Origin: Thermovenabulum gondwanense
Lineage (GTDB): Bacteria; Bacillota; Thermosediminibacteria; Thermosediminibacterales; Thermosediminibacteraceae
Assembly: GCF_001601575.1 (NCBI RefSeq)
Contig: NZ_LOHZ01000025.1
Coordinates: forward strand, 90,647-154,646
Reading direction: 5' to 3'
DNA: 64,000 nt
Below, piece by piece: positions 45,750 through 54,853 of this stretch; position 1 is the stretch's first letter, and every line of letters starts with the position of its first letter. The notes under the pieces were generated by a model. That model had not been told where the DNA came from, did no database searches, and was given only the letters and a program-made list of their open reading frames with translations. Position numbers and translations under genes: made by a program.

Positions 45750-48091
45750 GCTATATTGGTAAGGGAATTCCAAGGGTAGAAAGCTTTGAAAAGGTTACCG
45801 GAATAGCAAAATATGTGAATGATTTAATGCTTCCCGGTATGCTATATGCAAAAATGCTTTTGAGCCCCCATGCCCATGCCAAAATTAAGAGAATTGATGT
45901 AAGCAGGGCAAAGGAGTTGCCGGGAGTAAAGGCGGTTCTTACCGGCGAAGAATTGAATTACAAGCAGGGTCTTTACCTTAGAGATAAAGATATTCTTGCG
46001 AAAGGCAAGGTAAGGTACCAGGGAGAACCTGTGGCAGCGGTAGCCGCGGTAAGTGAAGAAATTGCAGAACAGGCAATTTCCCTTATTGAAGTGGAATACG
46101 AATTACTGCCTACCGTGTTCGATCCTGTGGAAGCTATAAAGAAGGACGCACCTCTCGTCCATGAAGAGTTAGGATCGTATGAATTCATGAAAGGTGTATT
46201 TCATCCTGTACCCGGTACAAATATTGCCAACCATCATAAACTGAGAAAAGGCGATGTAGAGAAAGGATTTAAAGAATCCTATAAGATAATTGAAAACGAA
46301 TTCAGGATGCCACAGGTAGCGCATGTTCCGATGGAAACCCATGTTGTAATTGCTGAATGGCTACCCAATGATAGGATAAAAGTTTATACCTCCGCCCAAT
46401 CTCCTTTTGCGGTAAGAAATTTAATGAGCGTTACCTTGGGAATACCCCATGCCAGGATTGAAGTAGAGGTACCGTACCTCGGAGGAGGGTTTGGAGGCAA
46501 GGCCGGAATCCATTTAGAACCTCTTACAGCACTTCTTTCCAAAAAAGCGGGAGGAAGACCTGTAAAATTAGTAGCTAAAAGGGAAGAAGAGTTTAATACA
46601 CTTCCCTGCCGTCAGGCTCTGGTAGCAAGAATAAAAACAGGTGTTTCCAAAGAGGGTAGAATTTTAGCACAGGAAATAACCTATTACTGGGATGCCGGTG
46701 CCTATGCTGACTATGGAGTAAATATCGGCAGGGCAGCTGGATACTCCGGAGCCGGTCCTTACGACATAGAAAATGTAAAGTTAGATTCTTATACAATTTA
46801 TACCAATCATGTATTCGGAACTGCTTATCGCGGATTCGGTCATGTAGAGTTCATGTGGGCTATTGAGAGACAGATGGATATGGTGGCTCATGAGATCGGA
46901 ATGGATCCCTATGAATTCAGAATGAAAAATGTTTTAAAGCCGGGTTCAATTACAATTACCGGTGAAAAAATAAGAGAAAATACGGGTAGGGTAGATAAAT
47001 GTTTGGAATCTGTTGCCAAGGAGATAGGCTGGAGTAAAAGGAAGACTGATGAAGAAAGAAAAGCTGAAATAGCTAACGGAAAGATAACCGGTAAAGGGTT
47101 GGCTGTATTGCATAAAGCGCCTGCCATGCCTACTTTTACCTCTTGCTCGGCTGTTGCAAAATTTAATGATGATGGTACAGTAAGTATTTCTGTTAGCGGA
47201 ACCGATATGGGACAGGGAACTTATACCGCTCTTGCTCAAATTGCAGCGGATACGTTGAAAATGCCCGTAGAAAAGATAATTATGGTTTGGGATTGCGATA
47301 CCAAGACCGATCCCTATGACTGGCAAACGGTCGCGAGTCGATTCCTGTTTATGGGTGGAAATGCGGTAATTAGAGCATGCAATGATATGATCGAGCAGAT
47401 GAAGGAAGTTGCCTCTGCTGTCTTAAGAGCACCTAAGGATGAATTAGAGATAGGCGATGAAAGGGTCTATATTAAACATAATCCCGATGAATACGTAACT
47501 TATAAAGAATTAGCCCTTGGCTACGTATATCCAAACGGAAATGCAATCGGAGGACCTATTATAGGAAGAGGCAAATATATTGCTCAAGGTTTGACAATTT
47601 TGGATCCCGAAACAGGTCAAGGCTTACCTGCAATTGACTGGACCTATGGTGCTCATGGGGTAGAAGTTGAGATCGATATTAAAACGGGAGACTTGAGAAT
47701 AAAGAAGATTGCATCCACATTTGACGTTGGCAAGGTAATAAATAAACTTTTGGCTGAAGGGCAGGTAAAAGGCGGCGTTGTTCAGGGAATAGGAACTGGG
47801 TTATTTGAAGGTTATATCTACAATAAAGAAGGAAAATTATTAAATAATTCCTTTACCGATTATAAAATACCAACAGCAAAGGATATTCCGGACGAAATAG
47901 TGACCGATTTTGTAGAAACCCCGCAGTTAGATGGTCCTTACGGAGCAAGAGGTGTTGCGGAACATCCGATGATCAGCGTTAACGCCGCAATTGCTAATGC
48001 TATATATGATGCAATTGGGGTAAATATCAACGATCAGCCTCTCACCTCAGAAAGAATTTGGAAAGCTCTAAAAGAAGCGGGATTAAATTAA
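45746..48091 (+). CDS. Molybdenum hydroxylase large (Mo-pterin) subunit, copy 2
   Basis: A 781-residue molybdopterin subunit, xanthine dehydrogenase family. Motifs: DLMLPGMLYAKMLLSPHAHA near residue 25, VPMETHVVIAE, GGGFGGKAG, TAYRGFGHVEFMWAIE (substrate-binding Arg region), TDMGQGTYTALAQIA and the catalytic Glu in ARGVAEHPM near residue 735. The maturation genes YqeC and YqeB downstream suggest a labile selenium ligand at the molybdenum site. Xanthine or another purine is the likely substrate, given the two NCS2 permeases that follow, but uracil or a related ring cannot be excluded. Confidence 0.92.
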   Translation: MSYIGKGIPRVESFEKVTGIAKYVNDLMLPGMLYAKMLLSPHAHAKIKRIDVSRAKELPGVKAVLTGEELNYKQGLYLRDKDILAKGKVRYQGEPVAAVAAVSEEIAEQAISLIEVEYELLPTVFDPVEAIKKDAPLVHEELGSYEFMKGVFHPVPGTNIANHHKLRKGDVEKGFKESYKIIENEFRMPQVAHVPMETHVVIAEWLPNDRIKVYTSAQSPFAVRNLMSVTLGIPHARIEVEVPYLGGGFGGKAGIHLEPLTALLSKKAGGRPVKLVAKREEEFNTLPCRQALVARIKTGVSKEGRILAQEITYYWDAGAYADYGVNIGRAAGYSGAGPYDIENVKLDSYTIYTNHVFGTAYRGFGHVEFMWAIERQMDMVAHEIGMDPYEFRMKNVLKPGSITITGEKIRENTGRVDKCLESVAKEIGWSKRKTDEERKAEIANGKITGKGLAVLHKAPAMPTFTSCSAVAKFNDDGTVSISVSGTDMGQGTYTALAQIAADTLKMPVEKIIMVWDCDTKTDPYDWQTVASRFLFMGGNAVIRACNDMIEQMKEVASAVLRAPKDELEIGDERVYIKHNPDEYVTYKELALGYVYPNGNAIGGPIIGRGKYIAQGLTILDPETGQGLPAIDWTYGAHGVEVEIDIKTGDLRIKKIASTFDVGKVINKLLAEGQVKGGVVQGIGTGLFEGYIYNKEGKLLNNSFTDYKIPTAKDIPDEIVTDFVETPQLDGPYGARGVAEHPMISVNAAIANAIYDAIGVNINDQPLTSERIWKALKEAGLN

Positions 48092-48133
48092 TATAAATTA
48101 ATACATCTAATCAATAAAATAGGAGGAAAGTAA

Positions 48134-49369
48134 ATGGCAATTGTTGAAAAAAAAGTCATAGCAGTTGAAAGGGGCCCAATTAGAGCAGGAGATTATCTAC
48201 CCTTGTATCAACTGCTGATTTTAGGGTTGCAGCACACTTTTACCATGTTCGGTGCGACCGTGTTAGTTCCTATTTTAACGGGTTTTGATGTGGGAGTTTC
48301 ACTTTTAACCGCCGGAATAAGCACGTTATGGTTTCATTTTATAACCAAGGGAAGGGTGCCCGTATTTCTCGGGTCATCCTTCGCCTTCATTGCTCCTTTA
48401 GCATTAACCGTACAAAAATATGGTGTTGCAGATTCTCTCAGCGGTATAATCGCAGCTGGTCTTTTATATGTGATAATGTCATTTTTTATTTATAAGCTCG
48501 GACCTGAATTTATTGAAAAAATATTTCCTCCTATCGTAACTGGTCCAATTATTATGGTGATTGGATTGTCCTTAGCTCCTGTTGCAATACAAAATGCCAG
48601 CACCAACTGGGCGATAGCCTTCATTGTTTTGATTACGGTTATTATCGTAAATATTTTTGGCAAGGGAATGATTAAGTTAATTCCCGTTATTATCGGACTG
48701 GCAGTGGGGTATTTTGTTTCTTTGTTAATGGGGGTTGTTGATCTAAATCCAATATATAATGCGAAATGGTTTTCATTTCCCACTATCACGCTTCCAAAAT
48801 ATAATCCTGCTGCAATTGCAATAATTGCACCCGCAGCAATAGCACCTATAGTAGAATTAGTAGGTGATATTTTGGCAATTGGCGCAACGGTGGAAGAAGA
48901 TTTTATAAAAAATCCGGGAATCCACAAATGTATGTTTGCAGATGGTACCAGCACGATTATTTCCGCATTTTTTGGAGGGCCTCCTAAAACAACGTATTCG
49001 GAAAACACGGGAGTTCTTGCACTTACCAAGGTATGGAAACCACAGGTAATGTGGGTTGCATCTGTATTTGCTATAATTCTATCCTTTATTCAGAAACTTA
49101 GCGCAGCGATTAGCACCATACCGAATGCGGTAATTGGCGGAATTTCAATAGTTTTGTTCGGAATGATTGCAAGCATAGGAGTAAGGACCGTAGTAGAAAA
49201 TGATATTGATTTTACCGATTCAAGAAACTTGATAATTGCCAGCGTTATTTTGGTATTGGGAATTGGAGATGCTGTTATTACAATTGGGAATGGGCTTGAA
49301 CTGGGTGGAATGGGATTAGCAGCGATAGTAGGTGTTATCTTGAATCAAATTTTACCTAAAACAAAATAA
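48134..49369 (+). CDS. NCS2 family xanthine/uracil permease, copy 1
   Basis: A 411-residue NCS2 (UraA/PbuX/UapA-type) permease with 12-14 membrane segments. Typical segments LLILGLQHTFTMFGATVLVP near residue 27, VPVFLGSSFAFIAP near 75, PPIVTGPIIMVIGLSLAP near 140, and TTYSENTGVLALTKVW near 288 are visible. It brings in a nucleobase by proton symport. It follows the hydroxylase operon by 42 bases and is closed by a strong terminator; a close paralogue follows. Confidence 0.93.
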   Translation: MAIVEKKVIAVERGPIRAGDYLPLYQLLILGLQHTFTMFGATVLVPILTGFDVGVSLLTAGISTLWFHFITKGRVPVFLGSSFAFIAPLALTVQKYGVADSLSGIIAAGLLYVIMSFFIYKLGPEFIEKIFPPIVTGPIIMVIGLSLAPVAIQNASTNWAIAFIVLITVIIVNIFGKGMIKLIPVIIGLAVGYFVSLLMGVVDLNPIYNAKWFSFPTITLPKYNPAAIAIIAPAAIAPIVELVGDILAIGATVEEDFIKNPGIHKCMFADGTSTIISAFFGGPPKTTYSENTGVLALTKVWKPQVMWVASVFAIILSFIQKLSAAISTIPNAVIGGISIVLFGMIASIGVRTVVENDIDFTDSRNLIIASVILVLGIGDAVITIGNGLELGGMGLAAIVGVILNQILPKTK

Positions 49370-49384
49370 ATTTATTTGCAGATG

Positions 49385-49424
49385 AAAACCGCTTTTAGGT
49401 TTCATGTCCTAAAAGCGGTTTTTA
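49385..49424 (+). terminator. Terminator between the tandem permeases
   Basis: AAAACCGCTTTTAGG (49385-49399) pairs with CCTAAAAGCGGTTTT (49408-49422) with a T tail. A strong 15-bp intrinsic terminator. Confidence 0.92.
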
Positions 49425-49669
49425 AATAGTAATATTTATAGTAAAATATAATAAAACCTATTTTTATATTCATGCAACATATAAATTATCTCATATTTGT
49501 AAAGATAAAACAAAGGTAAGTTAAATTTAAAAAAGAATAGTATAAATAGAAAAGTATAAAAAGTATCACAAAAAAACAATATTTTAAAAATAACCATTAA
49601 ATAAATTTTTTAAGGGGGTTGATAATTTTTAGCAGTTAATATCAAAAAATATTATTAGGAGGGTGTTAA
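49425..49669. other. AT-rich spacer before the second permease
   Basis: About 245 bases without a gene, part of a 300-base gene-free stretch. It is strongly AT-rich. I looked for a purine (guanine/xanthine) riboswitch, since xanthine permeases often carry one, and found none of its conserved core. Only the AGGAGGGTG ribosome-binding site just before 49670 is clear. Confidence 0.5.
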
Positions 49670-50902
49670 ATGGCAACAAAAAATGGACAAATTCGTGGCC
49701 CTGTAAGGGCAGGGGATTATTTACCCTTTCACCAGCTATTAATACTGGGTATCCAGCATACTTTTACCATGTTCGGAGCCACGGTACTGGTGCCTCTTTT
49801 GACCGGCCTTGATGTCGGTGTAGCACTTTTTACAGCAGGTATAGGGACATTATGGTTTCATCTCGTAACTAAAAGAAAGGTTCCGGTATTTTTAGGTTCA
49901 TCCTTTGCATTTATTGCCCCCGTTGCTCTGGTGGTAAAACAATACGGTATACCTGCAGCTCAAGGAGGAATCATTGTAGCCGGTCTTTTATACTGTGTAA
50001 TGGCTGCCTTTGTTTATTTCTTGGGTCCAAGCTTTATTGAAAAATTGCTTCCTCCGGTAATTACCGGTCCTATTATAATGGTTATAGGATTAACCCTTGC
50101 TCCAGTAGCCATTGGGAGCGCAAGCAAAAACTGGATAATAGCTTTCATAGTGCTTCTAACCGCCATAATTATTAATATTTACGCCAAAGGTTTTATCAAG
50201 CTTGTTCCTGTTATAATAAGCTTAATAGTTGGTTATATTGTTTCGGCTATTGCTGGAATTATTAACTTCGAACCGGTTCTCCAGGCTCCATGGATTGCCG
50301 TTCCGAAATTCACATGGCCGGTCTTTAATGCCGCTGCTATTGGTTTAATTGCTCCCGTGGCGGTAGCTACTATGGTAGAGCATGTAGGTGACGTACTTGC
50401 TGTAAGTGCAACGGTAGAAGAAGATTTTATTAAAGACCCCGGGCTTCACAGGACGATGATCGGTGATGGTATAGGTACAGCTCTTGCAGGACTTTTCGGC
50501 GGGCCTGCAAACACTACTTATTCCGAGAACACCGGTGTACTTGCTTTAACGAGGGTATGGAAACCTGAGGTTATGAGAATTGCTGCATGTATGGCTATAC
50601 TCCTATCCTTTATTCAAAAGGTAGGAGCGGCTATAAGGACCATCCCCGAACCGGTAATTGGTGGAATTTCAATAGTGTTGTTCGGTATGATAGCAAGTAT
50701 CGGTGTAAGAACCGTGGTAGAAAACCAGGTGGATTTTAAACAGCCGAGAAATCTAATAATCGCGAGTGTAATCCTGGTGCTGGGTATCGGTGGAGCAGTA
50801 ATAAATATCGGATCTTTCAAAATGGGCGGCATGGGTCTTGCTGCACTGGTAGGGATTATTTTAAATCAAATCCTACCGAGAAGTGAAGAATCTGCGGAGT
50901 GA
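49670..50902 (+). CDS. NCS2 family xanthine/uracil permease, copy 2
   Basis: A 410-residue NCS2 permease, a close tandem paralogue of the preceding one (almost identical over the N-terminal GPVRAGDYLP and LGIQHTFTMFGATVLVP segments and the TTYSENTGVLALTRVW motif). Differences cluster in the middle membrane segments, so the two may prefer different bases. It has its own leader after a terminator, hence separate expression. Uptake of xanthine, urate or uracil is expected from the family. Confidence 0.92.
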   Translation: MATKNGQIRGPVRAGDYLPFHQLLILGIQHTFTMFGATVLVPLLTGLDVGVALFTAGIGTLWFHLVTKRKVPVFLGSSFAFIAPVALVVKQYGIPAAQGGIIVAGLLYCVMAAFVYFLGPSFIEKLLPPVITGPIIMVIGLTLAPVAIGSASKNWIIAFIVLLTAIIINIYAKGFIKLVPVIISLIVGYIVSAIAGIINFEPVLQAPWIAVPKFTWPVFNAAAIGLIAPVAVATMVEHVGDVLAVSATVEEDFIKDPGLHRTMIGDGIGTALAGLFGGPANTTYSENTGVLALTRVWKPEVMRIAACMAILLSFIQKVGAAIRTIPEPVIGGISIVLFGMIASIGVRTVVENQVDFKQPRNLIIASVILVLGIGGAVINIGSFKMGGMGLAALVGIILNQILPRSEESAE

Positions 50903-50910
50903 AAAAAACA

Positions 50911-50934
50911 GGGCGGGTAAAAACCGCCCTTTTA
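50911..50934 (+). terminator. Terminator after the second permease
   Basis: GGGCGG (50911-50916) pairs with CCGCCC (50924-50929), followed by TTTTAT. Intrinsic terminator before the maturation operon. Confidence 0.82.
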
Positions 50935-50953
50935 TAATCTTTCAGGAGGTCTT

Positions 50954-51721
50954 ATGATTATAACTGAAATACTTGATTTAAAAGAAAAAGAAATGATTTC
51001 GGCGGTAGGCGGAGGGGGAAAAACCACTTTACTTTTTAATCTTGCTCTTGAGCTTTCAAAGGTGGAAAAAAAAGTGTTGTTAAGCACAACTACAAAAATT
51101 TATTTGCCTGGGCCCGAGAGAGATTTTAAACTAATATTGGGTGAAAAAGAAGAGATTTTGGATAAAATCAAAGCGGAAAAAAATTTAATTGTAATAACGG
51201 GTAAACGAATTGTGGAAGAAAATAAACTTGAAGGTTTAGATAAGAGTTTTTATAATAAAATTTTTGAAAAAAACATATTTGATTATATCCTAATTGAAGC
51301 GGATGGCTCTAAAAGAAAGCCGATAAAGTTTCATGCATATTATGAACCTGTTATTCCCGAACTTACTACAAAAGTAATAGGTATAGTGGGACTTGACTGT
51401 ATGGGAGAAAAATTGGACAACCAAATATTCCACAGGGCTGAAGACTTCTGCAGAGAATTCGGTTATAAAATAGGGGATAATATTGATGAAAAAATGGTAG
51501 CCGATTTAATAATTAGTGGAAAGGGTCTTTTTAAAACCTCACCGGATGACTCAGAAAAAATTCTTATCTTTAATAAAGCGGATAATCCCCATAGGCAAAG
51601 CTGGGCAAATAAAATTATAAAAGAAATTAAAAAAAGAAGTGATAATTTATCTTTAGCAAAAATACTCATTACTTCTTTTGATAAAAATATTTTTATGACG
51701 GACAATGGAGGTAAGTCATGA
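50954..51721 (+). CDS. yqeC: Selenium cofactor biosynthesis protein YqeC
   Basis: A 255-residue P-loop protein of the YqeC family, a genomic marker of selenium-dependent molybdenum hydroxylases. The P-loop GGGGKT is at residues 19-24, and LIEADGSKRKPIKFHA near residue 117 is the family signature. Its chemistry is not known; it is thought to help place labile selenium on the molybdenum cofactor. It overlaps the MocA-like gene by four bases (ATGA) and opens a four-gene maturation operon. No selD is in the window. Confidence 0.88.
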   Translation: MIITEILDLKEKEMISAVGGGGKTTLLFNLALELSKVEKKVLLSTTTKIYLPGPERDFKLILGEKEEILDKIKAEKNLIVITGKRIVEENKLEGLDKSFYNKIFEKNIFDYILIEADGSKRKPIKFHAYYEPVIPELTTKVIGIVGLDCMGEKLDNQIFHRAEDFCREFGYKIGDNIDEKMVADLIISGKGLFKTSPDDSEKILIFNKADNPHRQSWANKIIKEIKKRSDNLSLAKILITSFDKNIFMTDNGGKS

Positions 51722-52281
51722 AAATTTATGCGATAATTCTGGCAGGTGGCGAAGGTAAAAGAGCAGGAGGTAATAAACTTTCGAAAGCAATTGATGGGAA
51801 ACCAATGCTGCAGTGGGTTATCGAAAGTGCTAAAGAGGCAGATTTTGAAGGTATAATTCTTGTTTCGGGGAAGGAAAAAGATTTCTGTGAAGAATTATCA
51901 AAGATATATAATATTACTCATGTCTACAATGAAAATTGGAATTTGGGTATGGGGTATACATTAAAAAAGGGTGTTGAAAATCTACCGAAGGATGCGGATG
52001 GATTTGCAATTCTTCTGGGGGATATGCCATACATAAAAAAGGAAACCTTAAATGCTTTAATAAAAGAATTTTCGAATCATAAGGAAATAATAATACCAAC
52101 ATTTCAGGGGAAAAAAGGTCACCCACCGATATTTTCAACTAAATATGTACAAGAGGTGAGCAGGGTATTTAAAGATATGGGAGCAAGAGAGGTGATCAAA
52201 AATCATCAGGAAAAGGTAAAATTTATCGAAGTTAAGGATGAAGGAATTCTAATAGATATTGATACATTTAATTCAAATTAG
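51718..52281 (+). CDS. mocA: MocA/YgfJ-like molybdenum cofactor nucleotidyltransferase
   Basis: A 187-residue NTP-transferase. The glycine-rich nucleotide loop LAGGEGKRAGGNKLSKAIDG (residues 8-27, normally LAAGxSxRMG) and the metal-binding LLGDMPYI near 97 are visible. MocA adds CMP to the molybdopterin of xanthine-dehydrogenase-type enzymes; YgfJ relatives occur in selenium-dependent hydroxylase clusters. Context with yqeC and yqeB favours that role. Confidence 0.85.
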   Translation: MKIYAIILAGGEGKRAGGNKLSKAIDGKPMLQWVIESAKEADFEGIILVSGKEKDFCEELSKIYNITHVYNENWNLGMGYTLKKGVENLPKDADGFAILLGDMPYIKKETLNALIKEFSNHKEIIIPTFQGKKGHPPIFSTKYVQEVSRVFKDMGAREVIKNHQEKVKFIEVKDEGILIDIDTFNSN

Positions 52282-52291
52282 GAGGGTTAAA

Positions 52292-53095
52292 ATGAATATT
52301 TTTGCTGAAGCCTTAAATGCCGACAGAGAAGGTAAAAACTTTGCGATTGCGACAATTATTAAATCGGAAGGATCGGCACCGAGACATGAAAATTCAAAAA
52401 TGATCATCTTTGAAGATGGAAGTATTAAAGGTACTGTGGGTGGTGGAATTCTCGAAAAAAAGGTAATTATGGAATCATTAGAGTGCATTAAAAACGGGAG
52501 ATCAAAAGTATTAAAGTTTGTTTTAGACAGTAAAAAAGAAAATTCCCTACCAATGATATGCGGCGGGGAAGTTGAGGTATTTATAGAAGTTTTTAAAAAG
52601 AGGGCGAAACTAATTTTAATTGGTGGAGGACATGTTAATTTTGCTATATATAATTTTGCAAAACATCTTCATTTTGACATAGTTATTATTGATGATAGAG
52701 AAGAATGGGCTAATAAGGAGAGATTTCCGGAGGCAGAAGTAATTGTTGATAATATTTCCAAAGCATTAGAAGGATATTCAACTGACCCCAATACCTTTAT
52801 TGTAATTGCTACAAGAGGGCATCTTTTTGATAGGGAAGCTCTAAAAATAGCGATTAACAAAACTGCCAAATATATAGGAATGATAGGCAGCAGGAAAAAG
52901 GTCAAGGAAACCCTTGAGGCATTGAAAAAAGAAGGTATTGAGCAGGAAAAATTAAACCGGATATATTCACCTATAGGTCTTGATTTGGGCGCTGAAACAC
53001 CTGAAGAAATAGCTATTAGTGTTCTTGCGGAAATTTTAAAGGTAAAAAATAATACTACTGGAAATTCTATGAAATTGGAAGGAGAAGCGGAATGA
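52292..53095 (+). CDS. XdhC/CoxI family molybdenum hydroxylase maturation factor
   Basis: A 267-residue XdhC/CoxI protein, which binds molybdopterin and guides its sulfuration and insertion into hydroxylases. The XdhC N-terminal domain (ATIIKSEGSAPRHENSKMII, then GTVGGGILE) and a C-terminal Rossmann domain (LILIGGGHVNFAI, then GMIGSRKKVKETLE) are both present. ATG 52292 follows AGGAGGGT. It overlaps yqeB by four bases. It is not the 2Fe-2S subunit that is also sometimes named XdhC. Confidence 0.9.
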   Translation: MNIFAEALNADREGKNFAIATIIKSEGSAPRHENSKMIIFEDGSIKGTVGGGILEKKVIMESLECIKNGRSKVLKFVLDSKKENSLPMICGGEVEVFIEVFKKRAKLILIGGGHVNFAIYNFAKHLHFDIVIIDDREEWANKERFPEAEVIVDNISKALEGYSTDPNTFIVIATRGHLFDREALKIAINKTAKYIGMIGSRKKVKETLEALKKEGIEQEKLNRIYSPIGLDLGAETPEEIAISVLAEILKVKNNTTGNSMKLEGEAE

Positions 53096-53913
53096 GCATT
53101 TATAAAATTAATAATACAAAAATTTTAATCCGGGGAGCGGGGGATATCGCAAGCGGTATAGCCTACCGCTTATTTATTTCTGGATTTAAGGTAATAATGA
53201 CTGAAACAGAACATCCAACTTCAATTCGAAGAAAGGTCTGCTTTTCCGAAGCAATTTACGATGGAGAAAAAGAAATTGAAGGAGTAAAGGCAATTTTTTC
53301 AAAGGATCCTGAGATGGCCCTGCTAGCAGCAGAAGAAGGTAAAATTCCGGTATTGATTGACCCTGAACTCAAATATTTAACTTACATTAAGCCCCTTGCT
53401 CTTGTAGATGCAATTGTTGCAAAAAAAAATCTGGGTACAAAAATGGAAATGGCAGACATCGTGATAGGGGTAGGGCCAGGATTCGAGGCGGGGAAGGATT
53501 GCCATGCGGTAATTGAAACTAAAAGAGGACATAATCTGGGTAAGGTTATTTATTGTGGAAGTGCTGAGGACAATACCGGAGTACCGGGAGAAATTATGGG
53601 TTACGCTCAGGAAAGAGTGCTTTATGCCCCTGCCTCCGGCAAAATAAAGGTTTTAAAAGATATAGGTAGCCTGGTAAAAACCGGCGAGATAGTGGCAGTT
53701 ATAGGCAATGTAGAAGTAAAAGCCAGGATAAATGGTGTTTTAAGGGGCGTAATACGGGACGGATTTGAAGTATATGAAGGTTTAAAAATAGGAGATGTGG
53801 ATCCCACTGGAATTGTAGAAAATTGCTATACCATTTCTGATAAAGCGAGAGCTGTAGGAGGCGGAGTATTAGAAGCTATATTATTTTTTATGAATCAAAT
53901 AATAAAAAATTAG
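53092..53913 (+). CDS. yqeB: Selenium-dependent molybdenum hydroxylase system protein YqeB
   Basis: A 273-residue member of the YqeB/EF2563 family, strictly associated with SelD and labile-selenium molybdenum hydroxylases. Segments ILIRGAGDIASGIAYRLFIS (residues about 10-29, Rossmann-like) and GVGPGFEAGKDCHAVIETKR near 123 are characteristic. A biotinyl-like barrel in the C-terminal part (APASGKIKVLKDIGSLVKTG) is seen. Last gene of the maturation operon. Reaction unknown. Confidence 0.88.
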   Translation: MSIYKINNTKILIRGAGDIASGIAYRLFISGFKVIMTETEHPTSIRRKVCFSEAIYDGEKEIEGVKAIFSKDPEMALLAAEEGKIPVLIDPELKYLTYIKPLALVDAIVAKKNLGTKMEMADIVIGVGPGFEAGKDCHAVIETKRGHNLGKVIYCGSAEDNTGVPGEIMGYAQERVLYAPASGKIKVLKDIGSLVKTGEIVAVIGNVEVKARINGVLRGVIRDGFEVYEGLKIGDVDPTGIVENCYTISDKARAVGGGVLEAILFFMNQIIKN

Positions 53914-53994
53914 AACATTTATTGTGATAATTTAACAAAGGAATAGCTTTGACAATATCGAATTTCTTATTCAGCAAAGAAATGGAGAATTAAT

Positions 53995-54834
53995 ATGATT
54001 TATATTACTGCATCTGCCGGAAAAAAAGCACTGAGAATTTTAAGTTCAAGGAAAAAAGGTAAAATTCACAGTGTTTTTAAAAATGCCATAAACATTCTGT
54101 TTGATAATGAACTGATTGGTATTGTAAAAAAAGATGATTTTTTAAATTTTTATAATATATCTATTAGCTTTACCGGTAATTTTGAAACCTTGCCGCTGAG
54201 TTTTGAGGGATCCACGGTACATTTTCATGACGATATTTTGTTTTTTAATAATACCCCATTTTTTTACGTTTATGATATTAATATTTTTAACCCTTTTTGC
54301 TATTTTTCTGAGCATTTAAATGAAAAAAATTTATCTTATGATAAAAAGTCATTGCTTTCAAAGATATCTTTATTGGAATCGATAGCAAATGAAGAACTTT
54401 CTAAATACGATGACTTAACTTTGGCGGTAAGAAAAAAAATCGTAAACTTAGAGGAAGAAGAATTGTCTTCGATGATTGGTTTGGGACCGGGGCTTACTCC
54501 GGCTTTTGATGATTTTTTAAGCGGTTATATGATGGCAAAAAATTTTATGTCTTTCTTAATAAAAAAGCAAATTTTTCGCGCATTTAAAGAAAACCTGAAA
54601 TTAATAAGGAAATCAAAAAATAAAACCAACATTGTCAGCTATCAAATGCTAAAAACAGCGGCAATGTTTGGAGGTCCCAAACTGGTCATTGATTTGCTTA
54701 TAAGCCTTTTTCATCCTGATGAACTCGGGTCTATAGAAGATAATTTTCATAAATTGCTAAAAATCGGAGCTACATCGGGATGCTTTTGGGCTTTAGGAAT
54801 AATAGATGGCATTAAGAAATTCAAGGAGGTGTAA
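53995..54834 (+). CDS. allH: DUF2877 protein, AllH-like carbamoyltransferase subunit
   Basis: A 279-residue DUF2877 protein. The signature GLGPGLTPAFDDFLSGYMMA (about residues 162-181) is diagnostic. In Escherichia coli the relative YlbF (AllH), with FdrA (AllF) and YlbE (AllG), forms oxamate carbamoyltransferase, which splits oxalurate with phosphate into oxamate and carbamoyl phosphate. All three subunits are here in the same order with a small extra gene. The substrate may differ because no allantoin genes are near. The end of this gene carries an AAGGAGGTG 22 bases before fdrA. Confidence 0.85.
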   Translation: MIYITASAGKKALRILSSRKKGKIHSVFKNAINILFDNELIGIVKKDDFLNFYNISISFTGNFETLPLSFEGSTVHFHDDILFFNNTPFFYVYDINIFNPFCYFSEHLNEKNLSYDKKSLLSKISLLESIANEELSKYDDLTLAVRKKIVNLEEEELSSMIGLGPGLTPAFDDFLSGYMMAKNFMSFLIKKQIFRAFKENLKLIRKSKNKTNIVSYQMLKTAAMFGGPKLVIDLLISLFHPDELGSIEDNFHKLLKIGATSGCFWALGIIDGIKKFKEV

Positions 54835-54853
54835 TCCGGTATTCCGGGGAAAA
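54824..54853 (+). promoter_or_regulatory. Distant ribosome-binding site with hairpin before fdrA
   Basis: AAGGAGGTG (54824-54832) is a near-perfect Shine-Dalgarno but lies 21 bases before ATG 54854. Between them CCGG-TATT-CCGG (54836-54847) can form a 4-bp hairpin that would bring the site to about 9-10 bases from the start. GGGGAAAA next to the ATG is a weaker alternative. Confidence 0.4.

Noticed and set aside
49425..49669. Purine or xanthine riboswitch before the second NCS2 permease
   Set aside because: No conserved purine-riboswitch core or paired stems were found in this AT-rich leader.
53914..53994. Rex- or Fnr-like site TTGTGATAATTTAACAA and a TTGACA before allH
   Set aside because: The half-sites do not have the required spacing, and no -10 sequence stands at a proper distance from TTGACA.
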